DNA of 64,000 nt from Hemicordylus capensis (lineage: Eukaryota; Chordata; Lepidosauria; Squamata; Cordylidae): NCBI RefSeq assembly GCF_027244095.1, contig NC_069662.1, forward strand, positions 15,898,501-15,962,500, written 5' to 3'. The translations under genes and the position numbers were made by a program. Numbering within the stretch: position 1 is the stretch's first letter; every line of letters starts with the position of its first letter. Below are positions 51,301 to 63,300 of the stretch, in pieces. The notes under the pieces are model-generated. The model ran no database searches, was not told the DNA's origin, and saw only the letters and a program-made list of their open reading frames with translations.

Positions 51301-54300
51301 ATGGTTGTTGTAAAGGGTACAGGAAGAGTTTACTTGTTTACCTAGCCTCAGCGAGGTGCAGTTTTAAACCCACTAAACAAAATGAAGGCTTTGACCAAGG
51401 GAAAGGGAAGGTTTTGACCAAGATCTAAAAGGAAGTTTCCCTCCACAAAGCCCCTTTTAATTTCATTATAGGAACATAGGAGGCTGCCATATACTGAGTC
51501 AGACCATTGGTCTATCTAGCTCAGTATTGTCTACACAGACTGGAAGCGGCTTCTCCAAGGTTGCAGGCAGGAGTCTCTCTCAGCCCTAGCTTGGAGATGC
51601 TGCCAGGGAGGGAACTGGGAACCTTCTGCTCTTCCCAGAGTGGCTCCATCCCCCAAGGGGGATATCTTACAGTGCTCTCACATCAAGCCTCCCTCTCATA
51701 TGCAACCAGGGTGGACCCTGCTTGGCTAAGAGGGCAAGTCATGCTTACTCCCACAAGACCAGCTCTCCTCCCTAATCTGTGTCACAGTCTCCAGTCCTCA
51801 AACTGTGTGGCCGGAAGTGTTTTCATCCTCCACATGGCCTACTCATTTCCCCTCCTGCTGTTCCTACGCCTTACCCCATTGTCAAGTCACTCTATCCTCT
51901 GTTTCACAGCAGGTCCCTGTCCCCTCAGGAAGTGGCATGGAGAAAAGTGGTTGCACATGATAGTTGTGGGTTTCCAATGAGACCAAACATAGACAAAGAT
52001 GCAGGTCACGTCCTAGCCAGGCTGGGCACAGTTGATAGATATAGTTACTTCCTAACTTGCGATATAAAGAATGATGTTAGAAGAACGCCACACACCCCTT
52101 TTGTAATAGCATCACATTGCTCTTTTATTTCTTCTTTTGCATCCACCCAGTTCTTAGTAATTGTAATATAACCCTCATGTACCCTTTCTCCCCCCACCCT
52201 GCTCTAAGTGTTCTATGCTTTTAACACAATGACAGGCAGAAATTCAACAAGGCCAGCTCCCAGCCCCACATCACTGCATCTCTTCTGTGCTAGGAACAGT
52301 AGCACCTGTTGGTTTTCTAGCTGAATAGAACTGGCAACCCTGACCCATATAACTTAGCTTTGGTTCTCAGAGAGAAAGTGGGCATGTTGTAGTGATGCTG
52401 GTCATTCTTGTTCCTTTTGCTAATGTTGTAATTGTTGAGGTAAAAGGTACTGAGGTGGGCCTGAGGAAGGGGTCTCCTTTAAGATTGGCTCCTGCTGAAG
52501 CCCTGCTGGATCCTAAAAGACCTGTTGAAAAGTAGAGTTTTTCTCTCCCCCCACCCCCCACCCCAAAAAAGGACAGTGGCTGACATCCTGACTATATTTG
52601 CTAGAGGAAGTCCTACTAAAATTTAGAATAACTCCTGGGTAGGGTAGTCCTACTTAGTCAAGATGTCAGCCCCCAGTTTATTGCCTTACTCTTTCCCAGC
52701 TTAGGTTATTTCCCCTCCTTGATTCATCCCTTTCTCTCTGGTTTGCCTGTCAAACACTCTGGGGGCACATTGCTACCTGGGGCGTGGTTTTTGGTGCAGA
52801 AATAGCAAAGGGGGAAGTCTTAACCCCTCCCCTTACCTCTTTGCTCTTGCTAAACCTCAGTTTACTTCCTCTGTTTCATGCCAACCCAGTTCTCTCTTGC
52901 TGCCGCTTCTGACTTCTGTATTTCTACCTCCCTCAGTCCTTGCAGTTGAATAAACAGAGTTGAATACATAGTACCTTTGCCCTGTCCTCCTCCATCTGTT
53001 CTCATCCTTTTGTGTCCTCTTCGATTGTAAGCTTGCAGTTGAGGCACTTGGTATAATAACAATGATAATAGCGTCGGTTTTCCTTAAAAGGGACTCTCTG
53101 CCTTTCATAGCTTCAAGATACGAGCAGTTTAACAGGTGCTGCTTTCTCCAGCACTGCAACAAAGAACAGCCACCAGGGGTGGTTCTTCCATGAGGCGAGG
53201 ATATACAGTCGCCTCAAGCAGCAAATTATTGGGGAACCAGTGAGGTAGCAAGATGCCCTCCTGCCCCATGCTTTTAAAAAGGAAGGAGAAGGGGAACAGG
53301 GCATACTGAAGAGGGGAATACTGGCGGGGAGCAAGAGAATGGCAAACTCGCCATGTTGTTTTTAAAAAATTCACTGCTGCCCTTGCGCAAGGCCGCCATG
53401 TTGATGGCTCAATAACCATTTTTCTTGCTTTGCGCCCCACTTCCTCTGATGGAACCACCCCCTCCCCTCTTCCACCCCCTCCCCCCATCAGCTCTTCCAG
53501 TCCCACCAGCCCTGACTCCCTGCCTTTACTGGCCTCAAGCCAGTCTGATGTACTCGGCAGGCTGGCAGGGAGCAAGCGAACAGCAAACTTGCTTCATCTC
53601 CCTACGCCACCCCCGCCAATTATTATTCACCACTGTCCCTTTTAAAAAAATATTCATCATACAAGGTTGCTATGTTATATGGGCTAACCACGGTTTTTGT
53701 TGCTCCGTGGTTAGCCTGTCAACATGGCGGCACTGAGCGAGGGCAGTGGTGAATTTTTTTAAAAGAGGAGGCGAGTTCACTGTATGCTCACTTCCTCCAG
53801 GCTGCCAAGCTGCATCAGACTGGCTCGAGGCCAGTAAAGGCATTTTATCCATAGGAGCAAATGTACTTTGGGTTTAGTGAGCTCTTAGCTACCCTCGAGG
53901 GCATATTGCAGTCCTTAGCTATTCCAAGCAGTGCTGGTGGGGCTGGAGGAGCTGATGAGGGTAGGGGAAAAGAGAGGAGATGGTGGATCCATCATGGCGG
54001 GGGGTGGGGGCGTGGAGCCCAATGGAGGAGGCTGCTGGGAGCTGCTCCAGCAAAGCAGAAGCACAAGCACTTTTCTGCAGAGCAGCTGGACAAGGCAGAT
54101 AGGGGAAGGAGTGGGCTCTTCTGCCTCCTCCCCACTAGGGCAAGGCAGCCTTCTATTCTGGGCAACAGTGGAGGGAGAGGGAGAGAGAGCAGCTGGAAGA
54201 GAGTTCGACAGTCTGCCTTGGCTTTCCACCAGGAAGAAAAGAAGAGGGAAAGAAAGCTAAAGGTGCTGAATAAGTTGATATTAGCTTTATTCTGCAGAGC

Positions 54301-57300
54301 CTGATGCATTTCAAGCGTTGCTGTATCTTTGTTCTCTTATTGGAAATTATATCCTGCATCAGCAGGAATCTCTTTCTACCCCCATGAGCTTCTCTAGCCT
54401 CCCTGCCTTGCCCCTCTCTGCATCCACCCACCCACTTCCTTCCCTCCCTCCCGCATACACACACCACACACACAGAGAGTTTTAAAAAGCTGGTCATCCA
54501 CCATGCATGCACACACGCTATTCCTTGCTTGCCTGAGAACAGGGGAATGTGCCAATAGGGAGGAGGGGGAGGCAGGTTGCCCCCGCCTTCTCAACTCCAT
54601 TGGCCAGAAATGGGCGAGAAGGTGGGAGGGAGCATGCCGGTATAAGTGATCCTAGATTCAAAAAAGCTTGAGGAGCCATAGCCAACCCTAATAAAAAGCA
54701 AAAATATGAATGGCCACAGGTTTGCTTCGATTCATGCTTATATGTGCTTTATAAATTCTCGTCCTAAGTCGTGCTAATTTGAGCCACTTCCCCCGGCAGA
54801 TTGGAAAAGCTCCTGGAGATTTAGGGTAGATTTGTAAATGTCTGATTCTGCTCTTTGAAGTCCTTTCCTCAAGGTGTATAAGCCTTTTGGGGGCCTTAGC
54901 ATATACACTGGCATATATCAATGCATGTTCTGGGGCACTGATAACAGGCCACTGGAAAACACAATGGTTTGTCAGGTGTGTGTGTGTGTGTGTGTGTGTG
55001 TATGTCAATCAATGGCTGGGAGATGGAGACAGCAGTTGCTGTAAGAGAAAGAGGGGGCTTCCTTCTCTTGTGTAAACATTCCTCTTTGTCTGTCTCTTCA
55101 ACTCCTTACAGGAAGCCGAAGCATGCAAGAGAAAGAGTATCCCTTAGGGCAGTGTTTTTCAAACTTGTGTTTTTCTCAATTTGTTGAATTCCTGGACCCC
55201 CACCAGCCCTCCAACCCTGTGCCAACCATCTATTTAATGGATGAGCAGATGGCAATTCTTAAATGGCATATTCTGCGTGTGAGGATCTGTAGGTTGAGGT
55301 GAATGAAGAGCAAATGTTTCGTCCTAGCAGGAGTACTGCCCCTCTCCAATGGCACCCCAAATTATTGCCCGGCAACATGGCCCATCGGGCTGCTTTAGGC
55401 CAGAAATGGGCATTTGGTGGCTCAGAAGCTACCAGTAGGTTCCTGCTAATCTGAAGTATGGGTCCAATGGTTTGGGCCTTGCTTCTCTCGCTCTCTTGCT
55501 TCCCTTCCCTTCAGGCTAATGCTTCAAATCGAATGGGTTGACTGAGTGAGGGCATTGATTGATTAAGTGCCATCAAGTCAGTGCCGACTCTTAGCAACCA
55601 CATAGATAGATTCTCTCCAGGATGATCTGTCCTCAACTTGGCCTTTAAAGTCTTTCAGTGGTGCATTCATTGCTGTTATAATTGAGTCCATCCACCTTGC
55701 TGCTGGCCGTCCTCTTCTTCTCTTTCCTTCAACTTTTCTCAGCATAATGGACTTCTCAAGGGAGCTGGATCTTTGCATAATGTGTCCAAGGTATGATAGT
55801 TTGAGCCTGGTCATTTGTGCCTTGAGTGAAAATTCTGGACTTATTTGTTCTATGATCCATTTGTTTGTTTTCCTGGCTGTCCATGGTATCCTCAAAAGTC
55901 TTCTCCAGCACCATAGTTCAAAAGCGTCAATACCTTTTCCTATCTTATTCTTCAAAGTCTATCTTTCGCATCCATAGAGTGTCACGGGGGGAAACCATTG
56001 TCCGAACTATTATAATCTTTGTAGGTATAGACACGTCACGGCATCTAAATATCCTTTCCAAGGCCTTCATTGCAACCCTACCAAGTGCTAGTCTGCGGTG
56101 TATTTCTTGACTGCTGGATCCTTTACTGTTGATGGTCGATCATAAAAGGCAGAAGCTATCCACCACTTCAATGTCTTCATTATCATTTCTGAGGCTAGTT
56201 GCTGTGCACATTGTCATTAATTTAGTCTTCTTTCCATTTAGTCGTAGTCCTATTTTTTCACTGTGCTCCTTGACTTTCTTTACTAGAGCTTGCAGATCAT
56301 CTGCATTCTCAGGTACCCGAGGGGAGTCATCAGCGTAGTGCAGGTTATTGAAGTTTCTTCTTCCAACGTTAAAAACACGCTCATCTTCTTCCAATCCGGC
56401 TTCTCTCAGTATACGTTCAGCACGGACACCCAATTTTTCATCCTTTGGGTGCTTAGAGTTTATTTTAGTTTCCCATTAATTTATCTCCATATCCTTCCTT
56501 CATCAATCAGACTATCCTGCTCCCCTGCAGCAAATTTACCTTAGAATTCAGGGGCCTGAATTATTATTAAAATTATTCTTATTTAAATAAAATAATTTAA
56601 AATTATTTATTCAGTATTTGTAAATTTTTGTACAAGCTGACTGGCTCCGCCTCTCGAAGCTGCTGTTTTGTGCTGGCAGATCCCAAGGCTCTGGCAAAAA
56701 AAGAAAAAGGGGAACAAAGAGTTTCCAGAAGCCTTAAACTTGCCCACCACTGCTCTAGACATTGACTCAAAGGACAGGGAGTGAGCAAGAAGATCCTTCT
56801 TCAAGCTGCTGCTAAGGAAGTTCCTACTTGGGTTTGAGAAAGAAAGAGGGGGACACCACCACCCCCAGCTGCTGCTTGTCCCATGACAGCAGCAGGACAC
56901 TCCCATTCTCCCAAAATTTGAGAACATTTCCTGAAAGTATTTTATGGCCCCCGATAGTCCAGGACAGGGATTCTCACCCTTGGGTCCCCAGATACTCCCA
57001 TCATTCCCAGCCACAATGGCGAGAACCCAAGAGTGAGAACCTCTGGTCTAGGACTTAAATGTAGGATTTGGCCCCATGGTTGCCAGATACTGCACTGACC
57101 TCTTTGACATCCCTTCCCTCTTGCTGAACAGAAGGTCTAACCAGCTGTTTATGGATCCCCTGCAGTGCTGCCACCCTGCTACGGATTCAGTGTGGATACA
57201 GAACGCCCAATCATCTTCCGGGAAACAGCAGAGGGTTTCGGGCAGACTGTCGTGCCATTGGGAAGTGGAAGAAATGCAAGGTTTGTACTTCTTTTCGCTT

Positions 57301-60300
57301 CAGATCTTCACTCTTAGGGGGAGTCATTTTCTCTCTCTCTTGTTGTCCTGCCCCAAAAAGCTGCCCCCAGCAGAAGTGACACAGGAGACACCCCTGATTT
57401 CTCTGCATATTGTTGCACATTCTACAGTTCCCCGAGCAGTGAAAAGTTGCACACTCCACACTTCCGGCAGCAGTGCTACCCAGGTAGGCTTCCTTTGGAT
57501 CAGATTGCACTGGAGACTTATGGCTTGTTTGTGATATGTGCTTTGTGTTCAAGCATACATTTTCATAAAGGGTGGCAAGCAGGATGTGTTCCTCCAATGC
57601 AGCAGATCAGCTACCCCACCTCAGAGATAGAGATGCCCTGCACCTGGTGGTGTAACAAGCTCAGAGGGGCCATGTGTGTGCAAGAACAGAACATAAGTCC
57701 CCCGGGGTGGGGGTGGGTGGGTAGGAGTGGGAGCCAATATTTTTTGGAAGGACTTTTTCTCCAACCCCCAGAGCTCCAGGATGCTCTTATTGCACTCCAG
57801 GATCCCCTTATATGCATGTCTACTCAGAAGAGAGTCCCTCTGAGCTGAAGTGTTAAACCACTTTGCCCTAACATCCCACCCTTTCTGTCCTCCTCCATTG
57901 CCCACCTCTTTGTTTCTGACTCCTGTAGGAGCCCCCTATGCACTTCCTCCCGCCCTCATTTCCACTGCTTGCAGCAGCAAATCTACTCCCCTCACTTGCT
58001 CACCCGTCCACCCCTCTATTCATCCTTGCCAAGTTGAGTGAGAGCAGCACACACTTCACTTCAGCACCATGCACCCATCTGCAGGAGCCTGTCAACGGCT
58101 GGCCACACCCCCTTTCATACCCTCACCAACGGTCATCACCATAGCTGCTCTCCCTGCCCAACATCTACCCCTCTCCATAGAGATAGAAAGACCAGAGTCT
58201 GTGGTCCTCCTCCTCCTGGTCCCACTGGGCAGCCTGTGTCCTCTGCACACGTTAGTTCAGTTGTAGATCCGCCCTGTCTGCACCTCAAGGTGCCATGAAC
58301 TCCCACCTCATTTGTTCATGCTTTCTGCCTCCATCTCTTCCATAGGACAAACTTCTGATTATTACTCACAGGTGTGCACACACACTTCTGCCTCCTCCTC
58401 CCCTTAGCTGAAGAGGGGGTGCCATCTATTCCATGTTCTGATGTGTCTCATTCAAACACAAGGGAGCAATGCTGCCAACTAGGGACCTTCAGGTCCCAAT
58501 TGAAACTACCCACCTGACAAGGTCTGCTGGGAGGGCTCTGTTCTGTGTGCCTACGCATGCTGAAGCTTGAGCATGTAGGACAGGGTTTGCTTGGTGATGG
58601 CCCCAAGACTGTCAAACTCATTCTCAGATGAGATCCACATAAGCTCCTCACTTTCACTCTTTCAGATAATGTTTGATTTCCTCTTAGTTGGTTGTAGCTG
58701 GGTTTGTTTATCTTGAGGAATTTTGTTAGATGTATTATTATTTCTTGTTTACACAGTCAGACAGGTGTTATTGACTGGTTTGTTTTATCCAGTCATCGAG
58801 TCCTTCCCAAGGACCTGGGATGGCTGAATTTTATTGTCAATGTTGTTGCTGTTGTTATAGATATCATCACAGAATATAGGCTGTTCCTAGTAAAGCTACT
58901 TTTTGTAATTGGCTGCTGGTGATTTCTGTGGCCCCTATGGTGTTGAGGTGCTCTTCAAGGTCTTTTGGAACTGCATCCAGGGTGCCAATTACCACTGGGA
59001 TTATTATTATTATTATTATTATTATTATTTCTAATTTGTTGTTTGCTGCCCTGGAATCCCAGGATGAAGGATGGAATATAAGTGCAAATAATAAATCAAT
59101 CCCAAACATTAGCTCCCGCTGAGGAAACATCAACAATCCATTATGGACAATTAACCAGCAACTAACAATATGTTCCCCCACTTGCAGGGTGCTGGTTGGT
59201 GCCCCTCTCCAGAAGGGGGATGTGAATGAAACGGGCAAACTCTATTCATGCCAGCATTCGCCAGGCAAATCAGGAAGCTGTCAAGAAGTCAATTTGCAAA
59301 GTAAGTGCTTGGCTGGGTGGGTTCTGCTTGCCTGTGGCGTTACCACCAAGGGAAGGAGTTGGGAACCCCGTCTTCTGCTGCACTGCTGGAGCACCTTCCC
59401 AGGGCTACATCATGTGTGCTGCAATTTTGCAACTGCCCTGCACAAGAACAGAAACTAGCTCTGGCAACAGAAATGCAAGTGAACGGAGAATCTCACAGAA
59501 ATCAATATACGACTTCATTTGCAAGTTAGAATGCTTTTAGACTCAGGTTCAGGGAATTAGGAGTCAGAACTCCTAGGTTAGAGGTTCATTTTCCAGCTGT
59601 TACAGAAAGAATGGTGTTGTTTACCCAGTTAAACCTGAGATTGACGTCAATATGAATTCTGCCCTCTGACTGAGAGAGTCAGAGTGGAGTCTTGCAACTT
59701 GAGCCCAGAAGTCCCAGTTTAAAATCTCACCTTAGCCACAAACACATTAGGGGTCTTTAGATGAATCGTTGTCTGTCAGGGCAAACTAGATGAGATAAGG
59801 GCAGACCCATGCAAATTCCTGCAAAGCAATCGAAGACCATTTAAAGTCCGGCATGAATGGGTGGGATTGAGTACCAAACCAGAAGAGCATAAAAACATAA
59901 GTCTCAACGGATCAGACCAAAGGCCCATCCAGTCCAGCACTCCATGTCCCACATTGGCCAGCCAGACAGTTGCATCTGGGAAGCCCACAAACAGGGTATG
60001 GAGGCAATTACCCTCTCTGCTGTTCCTGCCCCAGCAACTAGTAGGCAGAGGTATATCGCCTCTGAATGTGGAGGTTCCCCATAGCCATCAGGACAAATAG
60101 CCAGTTTATTTGTCTAGTCCTCACTAGACAAATAAACTCCTCACGTTACGTACAGCCAAAAACTAGCAGCATCACCACATTCTGCAGGAGCAAAATCAAT
60201 ACATCAATTATGCATTGTATATGACCAGAAGTACAGATGGGGCGAAGGGCTGGTGTGGGGGGAGGCAGGTTTCTGCTTGCCCCCCGCCCCACACTCCCCA

Positions 60301-63300
60301 GTTTGCTCTGCCATGGCACACGAGCGGCAGCGTGGCACACGAGCGGAGCTGCAGCAAGTGGCAGAGGATGGAGCCGCAGGAGGAAGTCCTTGGTGCCAGG
60401 AGGAAGGCAGTGCATTGAGGGATCTTACTGTGCGCACGCAGGCTGTCGGCACCGAGGTTAAGGGCATGCTCGCACCCTCAACCCTGGCTAAAGGCCAAGG
60501 TGTTGTAGGGTAATGACTTAAATAGCAGAGTATTTCAGGAGCTATCTCACTCCCATGACAGCAGAAGTTAACAAGGTCTCAGGGACAACAGCTTGCAAAT
60601 GATAAACATGGAGGTTCATGTAAGGCTAAACTAATCTACTTTAGTCAGAAGTCCATGATGATAGGAAAGACCTATATCTAACAACTGGCTGCATGGTGGT
60701 CAGTCAGAGAGATGCCACCTGGGAAGGGGAAGGGGGAGGAGGAGGAGGAGGAGGTGGTTGTGGTGACCACTCCCAGGAAGTTCCTGAGTACATTCTATCA
60801 ATGGAGGGGTCACAGAGGCAGAGATGGACAGTAAAGAGAAGGAGACCCTAATTTATGTCTACTCCCAATGCTCCTAGAGTCATTAGGGTTACTGGAGCAA
60901 AAGGTCAAAGCCATTTGGAGCTGGAGCTCCAACAAAAAATTGGGCTATCTGTGAGGCTAGCACTGGGATTGGGATCGATCCTGGCACTCCATGTGAGCAG
61001 CGCAACCTAGGCTGGGCTGCCCTATCCTGGGTTGGGCTGCTCATGAGAACAGCCTTACTTTCTTTTATCCTGAATCTAGTGCCAATCCATTTCAATTGAT
61101 GATCCTGAGTTCTGATATTATGGCAGAGGAAGAAAAACATTCTTCCCACCTTCTCCACACCACATAGTTTATAAATCTTTAGATCTCTCTCTTTACTTGC
61201 CTTTTTTTTAAAATGAAGAATTTCCAAATGCTTTAGCCTTTAGGGAAAGTGCTCCAGACCTCTGACCATTTTGATTCCTCTTCTCCCACCCACCCCTCAA
61301 AAACCTCCTCCCCTTCGCTGTTTTTTGAGGGGAGGCAATTTCTCTCAGGGGGAAGAATGGGGCCATAGCTAGAGCATCTGCTCTATCTATCTATCAATCA
61401 TATTTTTATACCGCTTGATATGTACATTTCTAGGCGGTTTTACAAAATTTAACATATTTAAAAGCCAACACAGATTAAAATACACAACACAATAAAAACA
61501 ATAGCATAAAACAGTTATTAAAACAAATTATTAAAATTATTAAAATTAATTCTAATTAAAAGCCTGCAAGAATACGAGAGTCTTGAGGGTCTTCCTGAAA
61601 ACAAACAGAGAAGGAGATGCTCTTATTTCAGCAGGGGGCATATTCCAAAGCCCTGTGGCATCCAGAGAGAAAGCCCCGTCCTGGGTCGCCACCAAACGAG
61701 CTGGTGGCAACTGTAACCAGACCTCTCCAGAAGATTGTAAGAGATTGCAGGGTTTATGACAAAGGAGGCACTCTCTTAAATAGCCTGGACCCAAGCCGTT
61801 AAGGGCTTTGTAGGTAATAACCAGCACTTTGTATTTCACCCAGAAACATATTGGCAGTCAGTGCAGTTCTTTCAAAACCAGGGTTATGTAGTCCCTTCGT
61901 GTTGTCCCAGAGACCAATCTGGCTGCCGCATTCTTTACCAATTGCAGTTTCCAGAATACATACAAAGGCAGCCCCACGCAGAGTGCATTACAGTAGTCAA
62001 GCCTGGAGGTTACCAGCATATGCACCACTGTTTTAAGGTCATTTACCTCTAGAAATGGACACAGCATATGTATCAGCCGAAGCTGATAAAAAGCACTCCT
62101 GGCCACTGCCTCAACCTGAGAAACCAGGGCAAGCTTTGGGTCTAGGAGCACTCCCAAGCTACATACCTGATCTTTCAGGGGGAGTGTAACCCCATCCAGA
62201 ACAGGCAGCTCTAAACCATCTCTAGGGTCCCGACGCCCCACAGTCATTACCTCTGTCTTATTTGGATTCAACCTCAGTTTGTTATCCCTCATCCAGCCCA
62301 TTACTGCCTCCAGGCAGGGGTGTACCAAGGTTGGAGTGGGTCCGGAGTAGATTTTAAAATGGGCCCCTCGCTGCCTTCCTCTCCTTCTCCTGGCCCCTTC
62401 TCCATGTCTCTGCTAACTATCCCAACTACAGTTACAAGTAGAACCAACTAGCAGTAGAACCAACTAATACAACAGTATCAATGAAGAACTTTAATACTTG
62501 CACATATCCCAACTCAAGTCCTTGAGCTCCATAACTTGCAAGTTCCAGCTATCTGAAGGCACCAGCTGTATTATAGTCATACTATAAGGAGTGGGGGGCA
62601 ATTGTTTGCATGGCAAACATGCCCCTAAAGCATTGTCTGGTAATTAAGCAATAAATAAATAAGACCATTCCACTATTTTCACTTTCTCCCACTATATATG
62701 CACCTGTCTGAGATTATAGTTCATGTATAATCATGCCCATACACAGTCCCATATCGATCCTCCATCTGTTCCATGACCAGAACAGAGGTCCTGCTGCTTA
62801 GGGTTTCTGTGCTCACAATCTCTGTGTTACTTGTACTATGACATGGAGGTACAAGAGCTATGTAATGTAGATTTCTGCTTCTCTTGTTTTCCAATCAGAA
62901 GCTTGTAAATTGTTCAAACTTATAGATTTCACTTAACCCTTTGATGCATTTTGTTTATATAGATGGCTGGTTCAAATGAAACAGCACCCAACACATGTGA
63001 TTAGGAAGGGAATGAGCTGAGTATGCCCACTGAGACATCCTCCTAATACCCTAACTCGTCATATCCCTTTATCGCATGGGAGGACTGTTCACAGGAACAT
63101 AGGAAGCTGCCATATACTGAGTCAGACCATTGGTCTATCTAGCTCAGTATTGTCTTCACAGACAGGCAGCGGCTTCTCCAAGGTTGCAGGCAGGAATCTC
63201 TCTCAGCCCTATCTTCAAGATGCCAGGGAGGGAACTTGGAACCTTCTGCTCTTCCTAGAGCAGCTCCATCCCCTAAAGGGAATATCTTACAGTGCTCACA

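Noticed and set aside
53425-54309. Proline-rich or Gly-rich small proteins
   Set aside because: Low-complexity frames on both strands in intronic GC-rich repeats; no domain.
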